Origin: Pseudevernia furfuracea | Lineage: Eukaryota > Ascomycota > Lecanoromycetes > Lecanorales > Parmeliaceae | Reading direction: 5' to 3' | Assembly (NCBI GenBank): GCA_022315425.1 | Contig: JAIUPT010000017.1 | Coordinates: 186,001 to 250,000, forward strand | Length of the DNA stretch: 64,000 nucleotides | Shown: in pieces, positions 23,422-34,799 of the stretch | How positions within the stretch are numbered: the stretch's first letter is position 1 | Layout of the letters: every line of letters begins with the position of its first letter | Notes under the pieces: model-generated | Told to the model about the DNA's origin: nothing | Seen by the model: only the letters and a program-made list of their open reading frames with translations | The model's database searches: none | Translations under genes and position numbers: made by a program

Positions 23422-23589
23422 ATGGCTGATGGAACAGAAACTCTGATGAACGGCGATAGCCATCAATCTATTAATGGTACCTCTAGTAGTCACAACCACA
23501 CCTATCTCAACGGCTGTCGCCATCCCAGTGATAGCGATTTCAAGCCTGGTAGTGTCCATTCTAACCACGAGGCTCCACCGAGCATTGAC

Positions 23590-25110
23590 CCCATTGTCAT
23601 TTGCGGTCTAGGTCTTCGTCTACCTGGAGGTGTTCGCAATGCTGAAGACTTCTGGGACTTATTAGTCAACGGGAAAGACGCACAGGGCCCAGTTCGCTCT
23701 GATCGGTACAACCTCGATAGTTTCAATGATGCCTTGGGGAAAAAAGGCGCCATCAAGATTCAAAAGGGATATTTTCTGGACGACGACCTAACATCCCTCG
23801 ATACATCGTTCTTCAGCATGAGTAAAGATGAGTTGGAAAAGTCTGACCCACAACAACGACAACTTCTGGAGGTAACAAAGGAGTGTCTCGAAAGTGCCGG
23901 TGAGATCGACTATAGGGGTAAGTTGGTGGGATGCTATGTAGGGACATTTGGCGAAGACTGGCTAGAAATGAGTGCGAGAGAAACTCAACACTGTGGAGGC
24001 TATATCTTGACCGGCCACAGCGACCTTATAATATCGAATCGTGTCTCCTATGAATATGATTTTCGAGGTCCTAGGTGTGTTGATGGGATCGATATCTCAT
24101 TTCATCGGCCTCACTGAAGTCTTATTAGCATGGTCATCAAGACAGGCTGCTCCGCTTCGCTTGTTGCTCTCCACGAGGCATGTCGAGCATTGCATAGCGG
24201 TGATTGCAGTGGAGCGATTGTTGCTGGTACAAGCCTGATTATGGGGCCGAGAACAACGGCGGCAATGACTCAGGAAGGAATCCTGTCCCCGGACGGCTCA
24301 TGTAAAACCTTCGATGCAGCCGCAGATGGCTTTGCGCGGGCAGAAGCAATCAATGCGATTTACATAAAAAAGCTGAGCGATGCTCTTAGGGACGGCAATC
24401 CGATTAGGGCTATTATTCGGAATACTGGAACGAACAGCGACGGCAGGAGCCAAGGTTTAATGACCCCTAGCAGTGAGGCCCACGAAGCTCTGATCCGGAA
24501 AGTCTATTCCAATTCTGATCTAATACCCTCGGAGACTGGCTACGTCGAGGTAAGAAGTCCAGCCAAATCCAATCCCTAATGACGTTCAAGCATTCCTAAT
24601 AAGCATTCCAAGTTTCATGGAACAGGTACACCCGTGGGAGATCCGTTGGAGGCTGCGGCTATCGGCAGAGTATTCGGAGAGAAAGATGTTTATATTGGGT
24701 CGGTAAGTGACCGATTGACGAAGCATGCTACGTTGGTTGACATAATATAGATAAAGCTCAACGTAGGCCACTCGGAGGGTGCATCTGGTTTAACAAGCTT
24801 AATCAAAGTCATACTCTCTCTGCAACACGGGACGATCCCTCCGAATATAAAGTTCAAGACTCCGAACCCTAGAAGTAAGCCGCTGGATGCTTTCAGATGA
24901 CCCTGTCTAATTCCGCTAGTCAATTTCAGAAAACATCGTCTTGTCGTTTCGATCAAAGCTACACCTTGGCCGCAAGATCGCAGTAAGCGTGCGAGTGTAA
25001 ATTCATTTGAAATAGGAGGAACCAATGCACATGTAGATATCTTGTGATTGACATAATCATATCAACGCAAGCCAATAAGCTCTTTGACACCAGATTAGGT
25101 AATTCTAGAA
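23590..25110 (+). other. PKS ketosynthase domain
   Basis: Begins DPIVICGLGLRLPGG. Active-site Cys is in KTGCSAS (about 24133), the first His in FHGTGTPVGDP (about 24616) and the second His in NVGHSEGASG (about 24770). It ends GGTNAH|VILES across intron 5. The catalytic triad is kept and no stop falls in this domain. Confidence 0.9.
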
Positions 25111-25389
25111 TCGCCCGATGCGCATGTTTCTGTTCCACGCAAGGCATTTGGAAAAGAAGTGTCAAGCAAACTTCCCCTTCTACTTGTCTTTTCCGCGAAT
25201 ACTCAGAAGTCCCTGCGTCAGCATGTCGTCAATAACACGAAGTATCTCGAGTCGTATTCTGATAGGGTATTGGATATAGCATACACCTTGAATCAACGCC
25301 GAGAGCATCGCGTGTATAGAACCTTCTGCACTTTCGACGATGATAAGGTCATTGGAAAAGCTGCGACGATAGCAAAGATTTCAACAACT

Positions 25390-26590
25390 GTGCCAGGCCT
25401 TGTAATGATTTTCAGCGGGCAAGGCGCTCAGTGGCCCACGATGGGGAGAGAACTTATCGTTATAAACTCGGAATTTCGAAATGATATCGGATCGATGGAT
25501 AGCATACTACAGAGTTTACGATATCCACCAGCTTGGCGCATCGAAGGTTAGAGATTTCCCCCTACATACGTAGCACAATTAAGTTCGGTTATTGTCCTCA
25601 TTGTCACGCCTCTCGTGCTCTCATCCACGTGTCGGATACTCGCTAATTGCTGTAGACGAGCTCTTCAAAAACCAAACGAGCGGAATTCATCGTGCGAAAC
25701 TGGCACAGCCCCTATGTATCGCGATTCAGATAGCTCTTGTCAACGTATTTCGCAGATCTCGAATTCAGTCAATGTCTGTTGTCGGCCATTCCAGCGGTGA
25801 AATAGCTGCGGCCTACGCAGCTCGTGCTATCTCGTTCCGCGAAGCTATAATTCTATCTTATTACCGAGGTTATATTGCTAAGCAATCATCATCAGCTGGA
25901 GATATGGCAGCTGTCGGCCTTGGTGCGGGTGCAGCGGCAAGATTTCTAAAAGAAGACGTTGTAATCGCCTGCGAGAATAGTCCTGAAAGCGTAACCCTGT
26001 CCGGGGACAAGGAAAAACTTGATCAGGTAGTAAGAACAATCAAGGAAAGCAATTCTGATGTGCTGGCTCGGACACTGAAGGTGGACATTGCATACCATTC
26101 TCGTACGTGACCGGCCATCCTCTATATAAAATTACTGAAACTAGCTTCACAGATCACATGGCGTCTCTAGCCAAAGAATATCGCTCTCTCGTGGAACGTG
26201 AATTGGCCGATAGCTGTGATTCATCAATTCCTATCGAAGAGTGTCCCACAGGCCGACATCTTGACATCCTATTTTCCTCAAGCACAACGGGTGAAATCTT
26301 TGAAGATCCCGTGACAATAAACCCCGAGTATTGACAGACGAATCTTACCTCTCCAGTCCAATTCAATTCCGCAGTACGTAGATTGCTGCAGCGTCAGCGC
26401 AATAACGTGTTCCTTGAGATTGGCCCTCACTCAACTCTTGCTGGTCCACTCCGGCAGATATGCTCCGAAGTAGAGTTAGATTGTCTCTATATTTCGACAA
26501 TGATTCGGAACAAGGACTGTGCGGAAACTTTGCTATCAGCATGGGGTCAGCTTTATCAGCAAGAAATCAGTTTCAGCTTTGAGTCTTTGA
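25390..26590 (+). other. PKS acyltransferase domain
   Basis: FSGQGAQWPTMGREL opens the domain and the nucleophile motif is GHSSGEIAAAYAA (about 25786). A His-containing segment YHS|HHMASL spans intron 7. The TGA at 26332 replaces a conserved Trp before QTNLTSPVQF. Confidence 0.88.
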
Positions 26591-26599
26591 CGCGAGGCG

Positions 26600-27600
26600 G
26601 GAGTGTGCTCCCTGATCTTCCGCCCTACTCATGAAACCATAGCGCATTATACTGGTATGAAAGCCGGCTTTCCAAGGACTGGAGATTTCGAAAGTACGGA
26701 TATCACAGTCTTCTTGGCTTGCGTGTGGGAGAAAGTACACCCTTTGAACCTTCATGAAGAAACGTTCTGTCACTGGAAGACGAGCCGTGGCTTTGCGATC
26801 ATAAGATCCGAGAAGACGTGGTTTTCCCGTTTGCCGGTTATGCTGTCATGGCTGGTGAGTGTATGAGACAATTGTCTGGGGTTACTGACGGCTACAGCCT
26901 GAGGCACGTAATCGTTCACTCGGCCCTAGTGCTTACAGATTCTAAGCCAGTGAAGATGATCACAGCCCTTCGATCTCACAGACTGACCGATTTATTGGAC
27001 TCCGATTGGTTCGACTTCACGATTTCATCGACTTTCGGCTCTATATGGATGAGAAACTGCAAGGGTCAAGTCAAGCCTCGACAAACGGATCTTCCGCGGT
27101 GCGAAGAGTTCCACGTTCATTCACGTGAAGTGAATCCTTCTAGGTGGTATGCAGCCTTGGCGCAGATTGGGTTTAACTATGGGCCTGAATTCTCCAAGCT
27201 CAAGAACATCGTATCTTCGACAACCGAGAGCTCGAGCAGTGACGAGATTGAAAATCCATATCAAGAAGCACCCTACGTATTCCACCCAACTGCAATAGAC
27301 GCTTGCTTGCAACTAATCCTAGTCGCGATGTCAAAGGGCATTGGTCGCAATTTTGGTCATGTGGCCGTGCCTACCAAAATCGAAGAGATGGAGGTAGCTC
27401 GGAGCGCATTCACGATGATTGCCAAAGCAGGGAGTTTAACCCCATCAGAAGCACCAGGAATAGATTGTGTGTCAGAGGGTCGAACTTGTCTGCAAGTTCG
27501 AGGCGTGCATTTGACTTCGATGGACGATGAGGAAGAACTTGACTCGACATGGGATCGACACGCTGCTGCTCGTTTGGAATGGGCCTCCGATTTTGACTTC
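26600..27600 (+). other. PKS dehydratase domain
   Basis: The catalytic His is in CDHKIREDVVFPFAGY (about 26800) and the second catalytic Asp in FHPTAIDACLQ (about 27290). TGA codons at 26632 and 26755 replace Trp just before the domain core. Confidence 0.85.
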
Positions 27601-27899
27601 TTTGACGTAGCGTCTCTTTTCAAGCCTTCGAAGTCGAACATCGAAGAGACGAAGCTTCAAGAAGAAATAATTTTGCTCTGCATAATAGAATCAGCAGACC
27701 GCCTTCAAGGGCTAGAGCCACATCAATGGCACTATCAAAAGTACCGAGACTGGCTCCGAAATCAAGTAAGCCGCGCCCAGAACGGTTCATACCCAGTCGT
27801 CAGAGACTGCAAGCAGCTCTTCAGTTTGAGTTCTCCAGTGCGGCGAAAGCTCATAGATGATCGTCTGAAGCAATTGTCTTTTACAGGCTCTAAGACGCC

Positions 27900-28640
27900 C
27901 GTCGTCGCAGATATAAAGTGCATCCTCGACAATGCTGAAGCGCTCTTCACTGAGAAAGCAGATGCGCTCGACGTTCTTATGCAAGATAATGTCCTAACTA
28001 AGATCTATAACGCCGTCAGTTTCGGACACGGCGAGTTGGTTCGAATGCTTTCACACACTAAGCCAAATCTTCGAGTGCTAGAAGTCGGCGCTGGAACTGG
28101 TGCGATCACCGAATCCATTCTTCAGGATCTTGTGAACAAAAACGGATACCCTCTGTACTCACTCTATTCATTCACAGACGTCTCGGCTGGATTCTTTCCG
28201 TAGGCAAAAGAGAGATTTCCTCATGCGTCAAACATGGAGTACAGCGTCTTCGACATATTACGAGATCCCATTAAGCAGGGTTTTGAAATTGCGTCTTACG
28301 ACCTCATTCTAGCAGCCAACGTCGTTCATGCAACGCCATGTCTACACGAGACCTTATGCAATCTCAGACCTCTCTTACGGCCACATGGACATTTAGTGCT
28401 TACAGAGCTTTGTGCTGTGATTCAAGCTCCAAATTATATATTCGGCAATCTCTTCGACTGGTGGCTAGGCGAGGCGGATGATCGGTCAGACGAGCCATAT
28501 GTCCCGGTAGATCGTTGGGACCTAGAGCTGAAGGCCGCAGGTTTTACTGACGTCGACACGACTGTCTTCGATGCTAAACAACCCTACCAGTTCTCTGCTG
28601 CTATCGTTTCTCAGGCGCTCCCTAATCTTAATGGTGGCTC
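27900..28640 (+). other. PKS C-methyltransferase domain
   Basis: SAM-binding motif VLEVGAGTGAITE (about 28077), then YDLILAANVVHAT and LVLTEL. TAG at 28201 lies between motifs, where CAG would fit. Confidence 0.82.
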
Positions 28641-29189
28641 TAAAAGAATGGCGATCACAATTCTTTGTGATCAAGAATCCAACGAGATCACTACGAACCT
28701 CGTTGCAGAGATTCAATCACTAGAAATTGATTACTCGCTTTGTAAATTCGGTGATCAACCTTCACAAGGCGAATGCATCATTATCACAATTGACTTAGAG
28801 TCGTACTTCTTCAACAATGATTCAGAGAAGAGTTTCAGAGCCTTTTAAGACTTCCTAGCTGAACAGAATCATCGAATAATTCTTTGACTAACTAGACCCT
28901 CTCAGATACTTTGCAACGACCCTCGCTCAGCGCAAACAATCGATGTCGCGCGGACCGTTCGTTCAGAGCTAACTACGTCTTTCGTGACGCTTGAGATTGA
29001 CCCAAGAGAAAAGAACTTTGAAAAACTGGTCATGCAGATTTTTGGGAAAATCACGATAGGAGACGATAATAGTACCCTCGCACCGGACATGGAGTATGCA
29101 GTCGATAATGACGTCATTAAGATTGGAAGATATCATTCTTTCTCTCTTCAGACAGAGTTGGGCCACAAAAATAGCCTCCCGACTACACA

Positions 29190-30450
29190 TTCTGCGATGA
29201 CCCTTGAAATCATGAAGCCCGATCTAATGCAGACTTTTCAATGGTTTAGAAAAGCGGTATCGAGGGAACTAGGAGAAGATGAAGTTGAGATCCAAACTAC
29301 GACTATTGAATTGAACTTTAGAGTGAGATGAACGTTCCTTTGCTGCTATGGGTCACTGAGTAATGCTTCAGAACTTGCTACTCGCCATAAGTATTCTGAG
29401 ATACGACCCTGCCAGTGAGGGTGTTCCTCTTGGTATCGATACTACGGGCGTCATTCGAAGGGTCGAACCCAATGTTAGCAACGTTGCAGTAGGTGACAGA
29501 ATCTTTACACTTGCGCCTCACGGCTGCATCACAGATAGGCTGGTTCTTTCAAGTTCGCTCGCTGTCAAACTACCGTACGACTTGACTTTCGAAGATACCG
29601 CAACCATGCCTTGCTGCTTTACAACAGCGATATACTCTCTGCTCAATGTTGATGAGATAATGAAAGGACAGATAAAATTTTCTCTACTCTCACTTCGACC
29701 AACTCCAATCTCGAGAGCAACGCATCTCAGCTTTCCCGACTTCTAGTAAGCTCTTACTGACGAGGCTTATTAGACTGTTTTGATTCATTTAACTGTCGAT
29801 GAAGTGAGACATGCTGCTATACAGACATGTAGAATAATCGATGCTGAGATATAAGAATCCTTGTATGTATAAGCGGAGACAAACTCACAGAACAAGGTTT
29901 ACGCAACTATAGACAACGAAGAAAAGGTCAGATATCTGATGAACAAATTTCAGCTTCCCAGAAATCACATTTTCAACTCGCGAGATCAGTCTTTTCTTCC
30001 AGATTTAATGCGTGAGACAGAGAGTAAAGAGGTGAACCTCGTTCTTAATTCGCTTTCAGGCGAACTCCTCCATGCGTCATGGAAATGCGTAGCCGAATTT
30101 GACAAGCTTATAGAACTTGAGAAACGGGACATTATTGATTTTGACACGCTAGAGATGGACGTTTTCGAGGCAAATCGTTCTTATTGTTGCGTGGACATTG
30201 CACATCTCGTCCGATATAGGCCCGAGCAGATGGCAAGGTGAGCCCGTTTCCGTCAAGGCATCCCAACGATATGGTGTCTATATGCTGAAACCTTACTCCA
30301 GAGCTTTGAAGAAATGCTTGAAGCTGTACCGATAGGGCCACGTAACTCCGATTAGACCTCTTCTCGCTTACGAAGCTGAAGATCCCACGAAGGCGTTCAA
30401 ATCTCTGCAAGACGGTGATCGCATTGACAAAGTGATCTTAAAAATGCCAC
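29190..30450 (+). other. PKS enoylreductase domain, cofactor loop damaged
   Basis: ELNFR|NLLLAIS spans intron 8, followed by IDTTGVIRRVEPNV and NLVLNSLSGELLHAS. The NADPH-binding glycine loop expected after VLIH reads VDEVRHAAIQ, with Asp, Glu and Arg where Gly is usual; each fits G-to-A. Introns 9 and 10, on either side of this loop, have lost their GT donors. Confidence 0.75.
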
Positions 30451-30479
30451 AGAATAATGCCACAATATCCGGCATTCGA

Positions 30480-31290
30480 TCTCTCGATACCTTTTCCCTG
30501 AATTCAAAGAGATCGTACCTACTAACAGGAGGTTTGAGAGGACTTGATAGGTCAATTGCGATTTGAATGGTTGAACACGGCGCTCGGAGCCTCATATTTC
30601 TTTCTCGTAGTGCAGGTCTCAACGAGAGAGACCAGACTTTCTTTAAGGAGCTCGTGAGCATGAGCTGCGTCGTTTCTGTCGTCGTTGGTATGACTCAAAA
30701 CATGGGAGACGTGATAAAAGCAATAGCCTCAACCCCCAGTTCTATCAAAGATATCATACAGCTCGCGATGATTCTAAGGGTATGTTACCTGTCTCACAAC
30801 AGCCGAAGCGTAGTCCCTCCATTAACCGAAACTTAGAACAAGTCTATCATGAAAATGAGCCACGAAGAATGGGCCACAGCAAGCTTGCCCAAAGTAGAAG
30901 ACATCTGGAACCTCCATAACGCCCTAGCGGATCAACCTCTAGACTTTTTCTTCATGTCCAGCTCCACGGTAACAATCGTCAATCAACCAGGGCAAGGCAA
31001 CTACAATGCCGTCAATACATTCCTCGAAGCGTTCTGCCAGTACCGACACAGCCTAGGTCTGTCTGCTTCTGTGCTCAACATCTGTCCCATCGATGATGTC
31101 GGTTTCGTGGCCGAGAACGCCGCAGCACGCAAGAGCCTGAAAGCTCGCGGTCATTATTTCCTCCAAGAAAAAGACTTTCTCGACTATCTGCAACTCAGTC
31201 TCCTCAACTCAAGCCCTCCGGCCAGCGTCGCGCTCGGGACACCATCCGGTCGATTTTCCGCCGCGGCGTCTTCATGGAAGAACACAGGCC
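30480..31290 (+). other. PKS ketoreductase domain
   Basis: The cofactor loop reads TGGLRGLDRS where TGGLGGLGRS is usual (two glycine losses of G-to-A type), followed by stop 30564, then EHGARSLIFLSRSAG. The catalytic Ser and Tyr region is intact: MSSSTVTIVNQPGQGNYNA (about 30955-31010). Confidence 0.85.
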
Positions 31291-31489
31291 AGATAATCAT
31301 GGGACTCCGCTCGAACCTCCCCCCGAATGACCCGAACAGTCGCACTCACTGACGTCGCGACCGTCGACTAGGTATCTATCAAAACATCAAGAACACGAAC
31401 ACCGTCGGTCACACCACCAGCGACGACCAGCTAAAGCAATACCTGTTGCGCTGCGCTGCCGATCCTGACCTGCTGAATCAAAAGGACAG

Positions 31490-31745
31490 CGAGTCTCTGC
31501 TGGCGCACGAGATCAATGTCAAGGTTTACAGCCTCATGCTCAAAGAAGCGGAGGGTGTGGACATGGAGATGAATCTCAACGCTATGGGTGTGGATTCGCT
31601 CATGGCGATTGAGTTGAGGAAATGATGAAAGCGGGCGTTTGGACTGGAGATGAGCATCCTTGAGATAATGGAATTGGATACTATAGGGGAATTAAGCAGA
31701 GTGACCGCGCAGAAATTGAAAGCGAAGCTCGGAGAGGCTGAGTGA
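31490..31745 (+). other. PKS acyl carrier protein domain
   Basis: The phosphopantetheine attachment Ser is in GVDSLMAIELR (about 31590). Two adjacent TGA codons (31623-31628) follow at a usual Trp-Trp position. The native stop is TGA at 31743. Confidence 0.85.
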
Positions 31746-32085
31746 TAGCTAGATGGAGTGCTTGAGTCGGTTTTTCACTTATTGATTTATGGACACGAGC
31801 TTAGTAATAAAGTCAGCGGGGCCTTCTCACCTTCCTCCTGCGACGGGGCAAAATTAATACTTGGCAGCAAGGGCCTTGACGTACTCTAGCGATAGACTTA
31901 GATTTGACCCGAGACTTTCCTTTCAATTGTACACGTGCACGGCCCCAAGTACCAGAACAACATATTCTGGCCAACAAAGACAGGTCGAGAGAAGAGAATT
32001 AACCTTCAGGTGAGCGTTCTGCTGCGACCGGCTTATCTTACATACATATGCTCTGCATGATTGTGACCTAAGGAAATTCCCCGAT
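31746..32085. other. Convergent intergenic region
   Basis: Lies between the 3' ends of the PKS and the secreted-protein gene. No further gene seen. Confidence 0.5.
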
Positions 32086-32742
32086 TTAGAGCTCCAAATC
32101 GTATTTGTCACAAGGACGACCCTCATGTATGACTGTATGCGGCGGTATTTCCCCATTCGCCGTAGGTAACATCAACCCGGTCAATTCCTCCTCGCTCATA
32201 ACGCTCGAGACATGTCCCGTCTTGCTCACGTTCGCTATATCCGCCGCGAGGAGAAAGCCATGTTTACCGCCATGAACAATGACCTCTTGCGGCGAGTTCG
32301 GGATCGTGATGCGCAAGGTGCCGGAGAGGAATACGTTGTATCTTTCCTTTTTGTAAGTGTGTAGTCGCCGGCTGGAGAGAAGGGAAAGGGATATAATACA
32401 TAAGCCAGGTGGGGATTACGAGAGGTAAACGTACAGCACAAACGGAGCAGAATGAGATACGCCCGAATAGCCGCCTGAAAGACTCCCCCAAGTAATATTA
32501 CCCGTATTACCGAGCTGTTGAACAGCCGCGCCTTGAATGCCTAATGTGAAGGATACGCCAAGAGGGAGGGTGATTTGCCAACATTGCAGAATTGAGGTAC
32601 CGTTGACGGCGGAGATGACGGCGAGGTTGAAGGCCGTAATTGAGGATTGGGCATTGCCTGTGCTGTTGTCGTTGCTTCGCTGGCTCGAGGCTGCGACAAA
32701 CAGCGATGACGATAGTACTACGAGCAATGAAACAAGAAGCAT
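32086..32742 (-). CDS. Small secreted protein, family of unknown function
   Basis: ATG at 32742 begins a signal peptide (MLLVSLLVVLSSSLFVAAS). The mature part contains ITAFNLAVISAVNGTSILQC and several N-glycosylation sequons. After the intron come LSGTLRITIPNSPQEVIVHG, GKHGFLLAADIANVSKTGH and IPPHTVIHEGRPC near the end. This matches a fungal family of small secreted, probably beta-rich, cysteine-poor proteins. One intron: 32342-32419 (78 bp, donor GTAATC) gives 192 residues; 32347-32430 (donor GTTTAC) also keeps frame and cannot be excluded. No damage is visible, in contrast to the neighbouring PKS. It is convergent with the PKS, so not obviously co-regulated. Confidence 0.75.
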
Positions 32743-33355
32743 AATTGATTAGAAATAAGAGCAATATATATATATAAATCGAGATAGCTTTGTGATAAGG
32801 GCTGTTCCTTACATAATGCAAGTTTAGAACGAAGAGAAATGAGAATTTATAGAAAAGTGATTCAGGATCCCAAGCCTCACCAATGACGATCTTTGACCCA
32901 TAATGACATGCTGCATTCGAAGGTGGTGAGTACGAAAGTGACGCGATAGGATTTGAGCGCTAAATTGATTGTAGGCACTGAACATAATGTCATTTAGATT
33001 TGACTTTTTTACCTGCATAGCACGACGTGATTGTATAGTAATTAGAATCACCCTAGTTTCAGGGCCAGCATCATCAAGGGAATCAAAAAAATCTGGTTAA
33101 AGTCCTTCATGAATCATACGCCGATCGACATAGTATACGTAAGCTTGATGAGACGCTCCGACGCTCTAATCAAATATACTTTACCCAGACTTTGATCGAA
33201 CCGCTAATCTGGAACACGTTAGCAGTGCTACTCGAAGAGATCTGCACAGCAAACCTCAAGCCACGTAACAATTGATAGTCGTAGGATGAGCTAACAATTA
33301 TCCTGGACTCTAGTTGAGCTCCCTAGCTCGATGCATGCGGCTTTAATTGTATATA
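32743..33355. other. Intergenic, no gene supported
   Basis: Upstream of the secreted-protein gene. A TATATATATATA run at about 32765-32776 is a plausible core promoter region. Other open frames are short and featureless. Confidence 0.45.
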
Positions 33356-33625
33356 CTCGTGTTCACCGGGATATGCACGTCACTGGGATATGCACGTTAG
33401 GGTTAGGGCTTCTCTCAAATTACCTCTGTCACCAAAATGTAGCACAGATCAACTATTACATAAATTTATCATCACCCCTTCGATTCTGGAAATTCTTGAA
33501 GTTTTGAAACTCGTAATCTACGATTTATAACTTTTTTTTTCTATTTTTCTATCAAATGGTGGTGGAACGAAGGTGGGAAAAATTCGTGCATATCTCAGTG
33601 ACGTGCATATCCCGGTGAACACGAG
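33356..33625. mobile_element. Mariner-type MITE with 40-bp inverted repeats
   Basis: Outer bases CTCGTGTTCACCGGGATATG recur inverted at the right end, with about one mismatch over 40 bp, flanked by TA on both sides. Each arm itself contains two GGGATATGCACGT-like units. The 270-bp element has no coding frame and includes a short TTAGGGTTAGGG word. Confidence 0.85.
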
Positions 33626-34799
33626 TAACTCCGATAGCACCTCGAGTAGAGTTGTCTGCGTCTCGGGTCAAATTTCGTTCGTCACGAGCTTTATCAGGCT
33701 CGTTACGTGTAAGTAAAAAAATAGTTATATATAGCCGAGCTAATACTTATTAATAAAAAGATAATTTATTGCTAATAACAAAACTTATATAATCTTATTA
33801 AATGATTTTACTATATTTAATTTCGATTTCGATAAATAACGTTAAATTTACATTACGGAGTATAAATAACATAACTTTTTAATATAATATATATCATAAT
33901 ATATATAGAAGAAAGAGTAAAAGAAGTTGCGATTCTTCTCGGGCGAGTAGTGACGCTGGTCTCGACGACATGACACAGCTGAGACTGGTAGGAAACTCCT
34001 AGAAGCAAGAGAAAACGAGATAGCAGCTTGTGGAAAATTGATATGTCGGTGAATTGTGGTTCGAAATGGGGGAAGAAGGATGAACGATGGATCAAAGACA
34101 AGGTGATTGACGCGCTGACAAACAGAGCGTCAAGCTAGGGATAAAGGTACCTATACCGAATTAGACCGCTAGCATACTTCATGTGCCTGGAGATGATAAG
34201 ATTATGATGCAGCAAGGTTACATGAGCCAGATCGTATCACTATCGATAGCTGATCGTTACTTGTTACATCCTTTACTGCATGGTGAATTTGAGGTTTGAA
34301 TGACGATTCGTGCACATTATGTTGCATTACACTCATGAGTCATGGCTCTGTCACATCTATGGATGAAATGTATTTCCTGATGGTCAGATATGAAACCCGT
34401 CTCGAGGGCAAAGAATCTACCGATGGAAAAGACCATCCCGCTAATGTAATGCAACATCCAGTATCGTTCTTTGCCTTGTGTAATCACGTTTCTCGGCCGT
34501 GCCAGAAACCCATTTCCAACATTATTGCCTGCGGGCGTCTTACATACTCGTTGGCCTGATATTTCCCTTGTGATACCTGGGTTTTTCCATCGGTTCAAAC
34601 TGGCTACAGTACGCAATTTCTACCTTTGTGACTTCTCCAAGGTCTCATCATCCTGCCAGGAGTCATATTTGGCTCAACGCATGTCTATCTCTCTGCCGCT
34701 CTGCGTCACCTTCGGAGCCTGATCATGTCAGGCTATTGCAAGTTGACGAAAAACAGCGATCAAGAGTATGAATGTCACGATTGACGAATCATTGGAACC
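33626..34799. other. Intergenic, partly AT-rich, no gene supported
   Basis: About 33700-33930 is AT-rich and mutated; the rest is normal composition upstream of the HET gene. Overlapping small frames at 34296-34616 have no recognisable features. Confidence 0.45.

Larger units (their letters stand above)
23422..31745 (+). pseudogene. Highly reducing type I polyketide synthase, inactivated
   Basis: One gene with domain order KS-AT-DH-cMT-ER-KR-ACP, which builds a reduced, C-methylated polyketide from malonyl-CoA. Start ATG at 23422 (MADGTETL). Twelve introns are predicted at 24075-24128, 24550-24612, 24703-24750, 24875-24919, 25033-25098, 25547-25655, 26103-26152, 29323-29371, 29672-29773, 29849-29896, 30238-30301 and 30780-30842. 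Removing them leaves exactly 2,521 codons with no frameshift, a normal family length. Damage consists of 11 internal stops: TGA at 26332, 26632, 26755, 28885, 30564, 31350, 31623 and 31626; TAG at 28201 and 30333; TAA at 28846. In addition, two splice donors read AT instead of GT (29672, 29849). All fit single transitions. No tailoring cluster is visible beside it. Confidence 0.93.

Noticed and set aside
24075..30842. Apparent frameshifts that split the PKS into many short frames
   Set aside because: Each break coincides with a GT-AG (or AT-AG) interval of 45-109 bp whose removal restores frame and family motifs; the total coding length is divisible by three.
33405..33425. Telomere-like TTAGGGTTAGGG (and CCCTAACCCTAA near 42485)
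   Set aside because: Only about two units each, inside a MITE and a Helitron end; not a telomere or internal telomeric array.
34296..34616. Overlapping small frames on both strands
   Set aside because: No motifs, no splice-supported extension, mutually overlapping.
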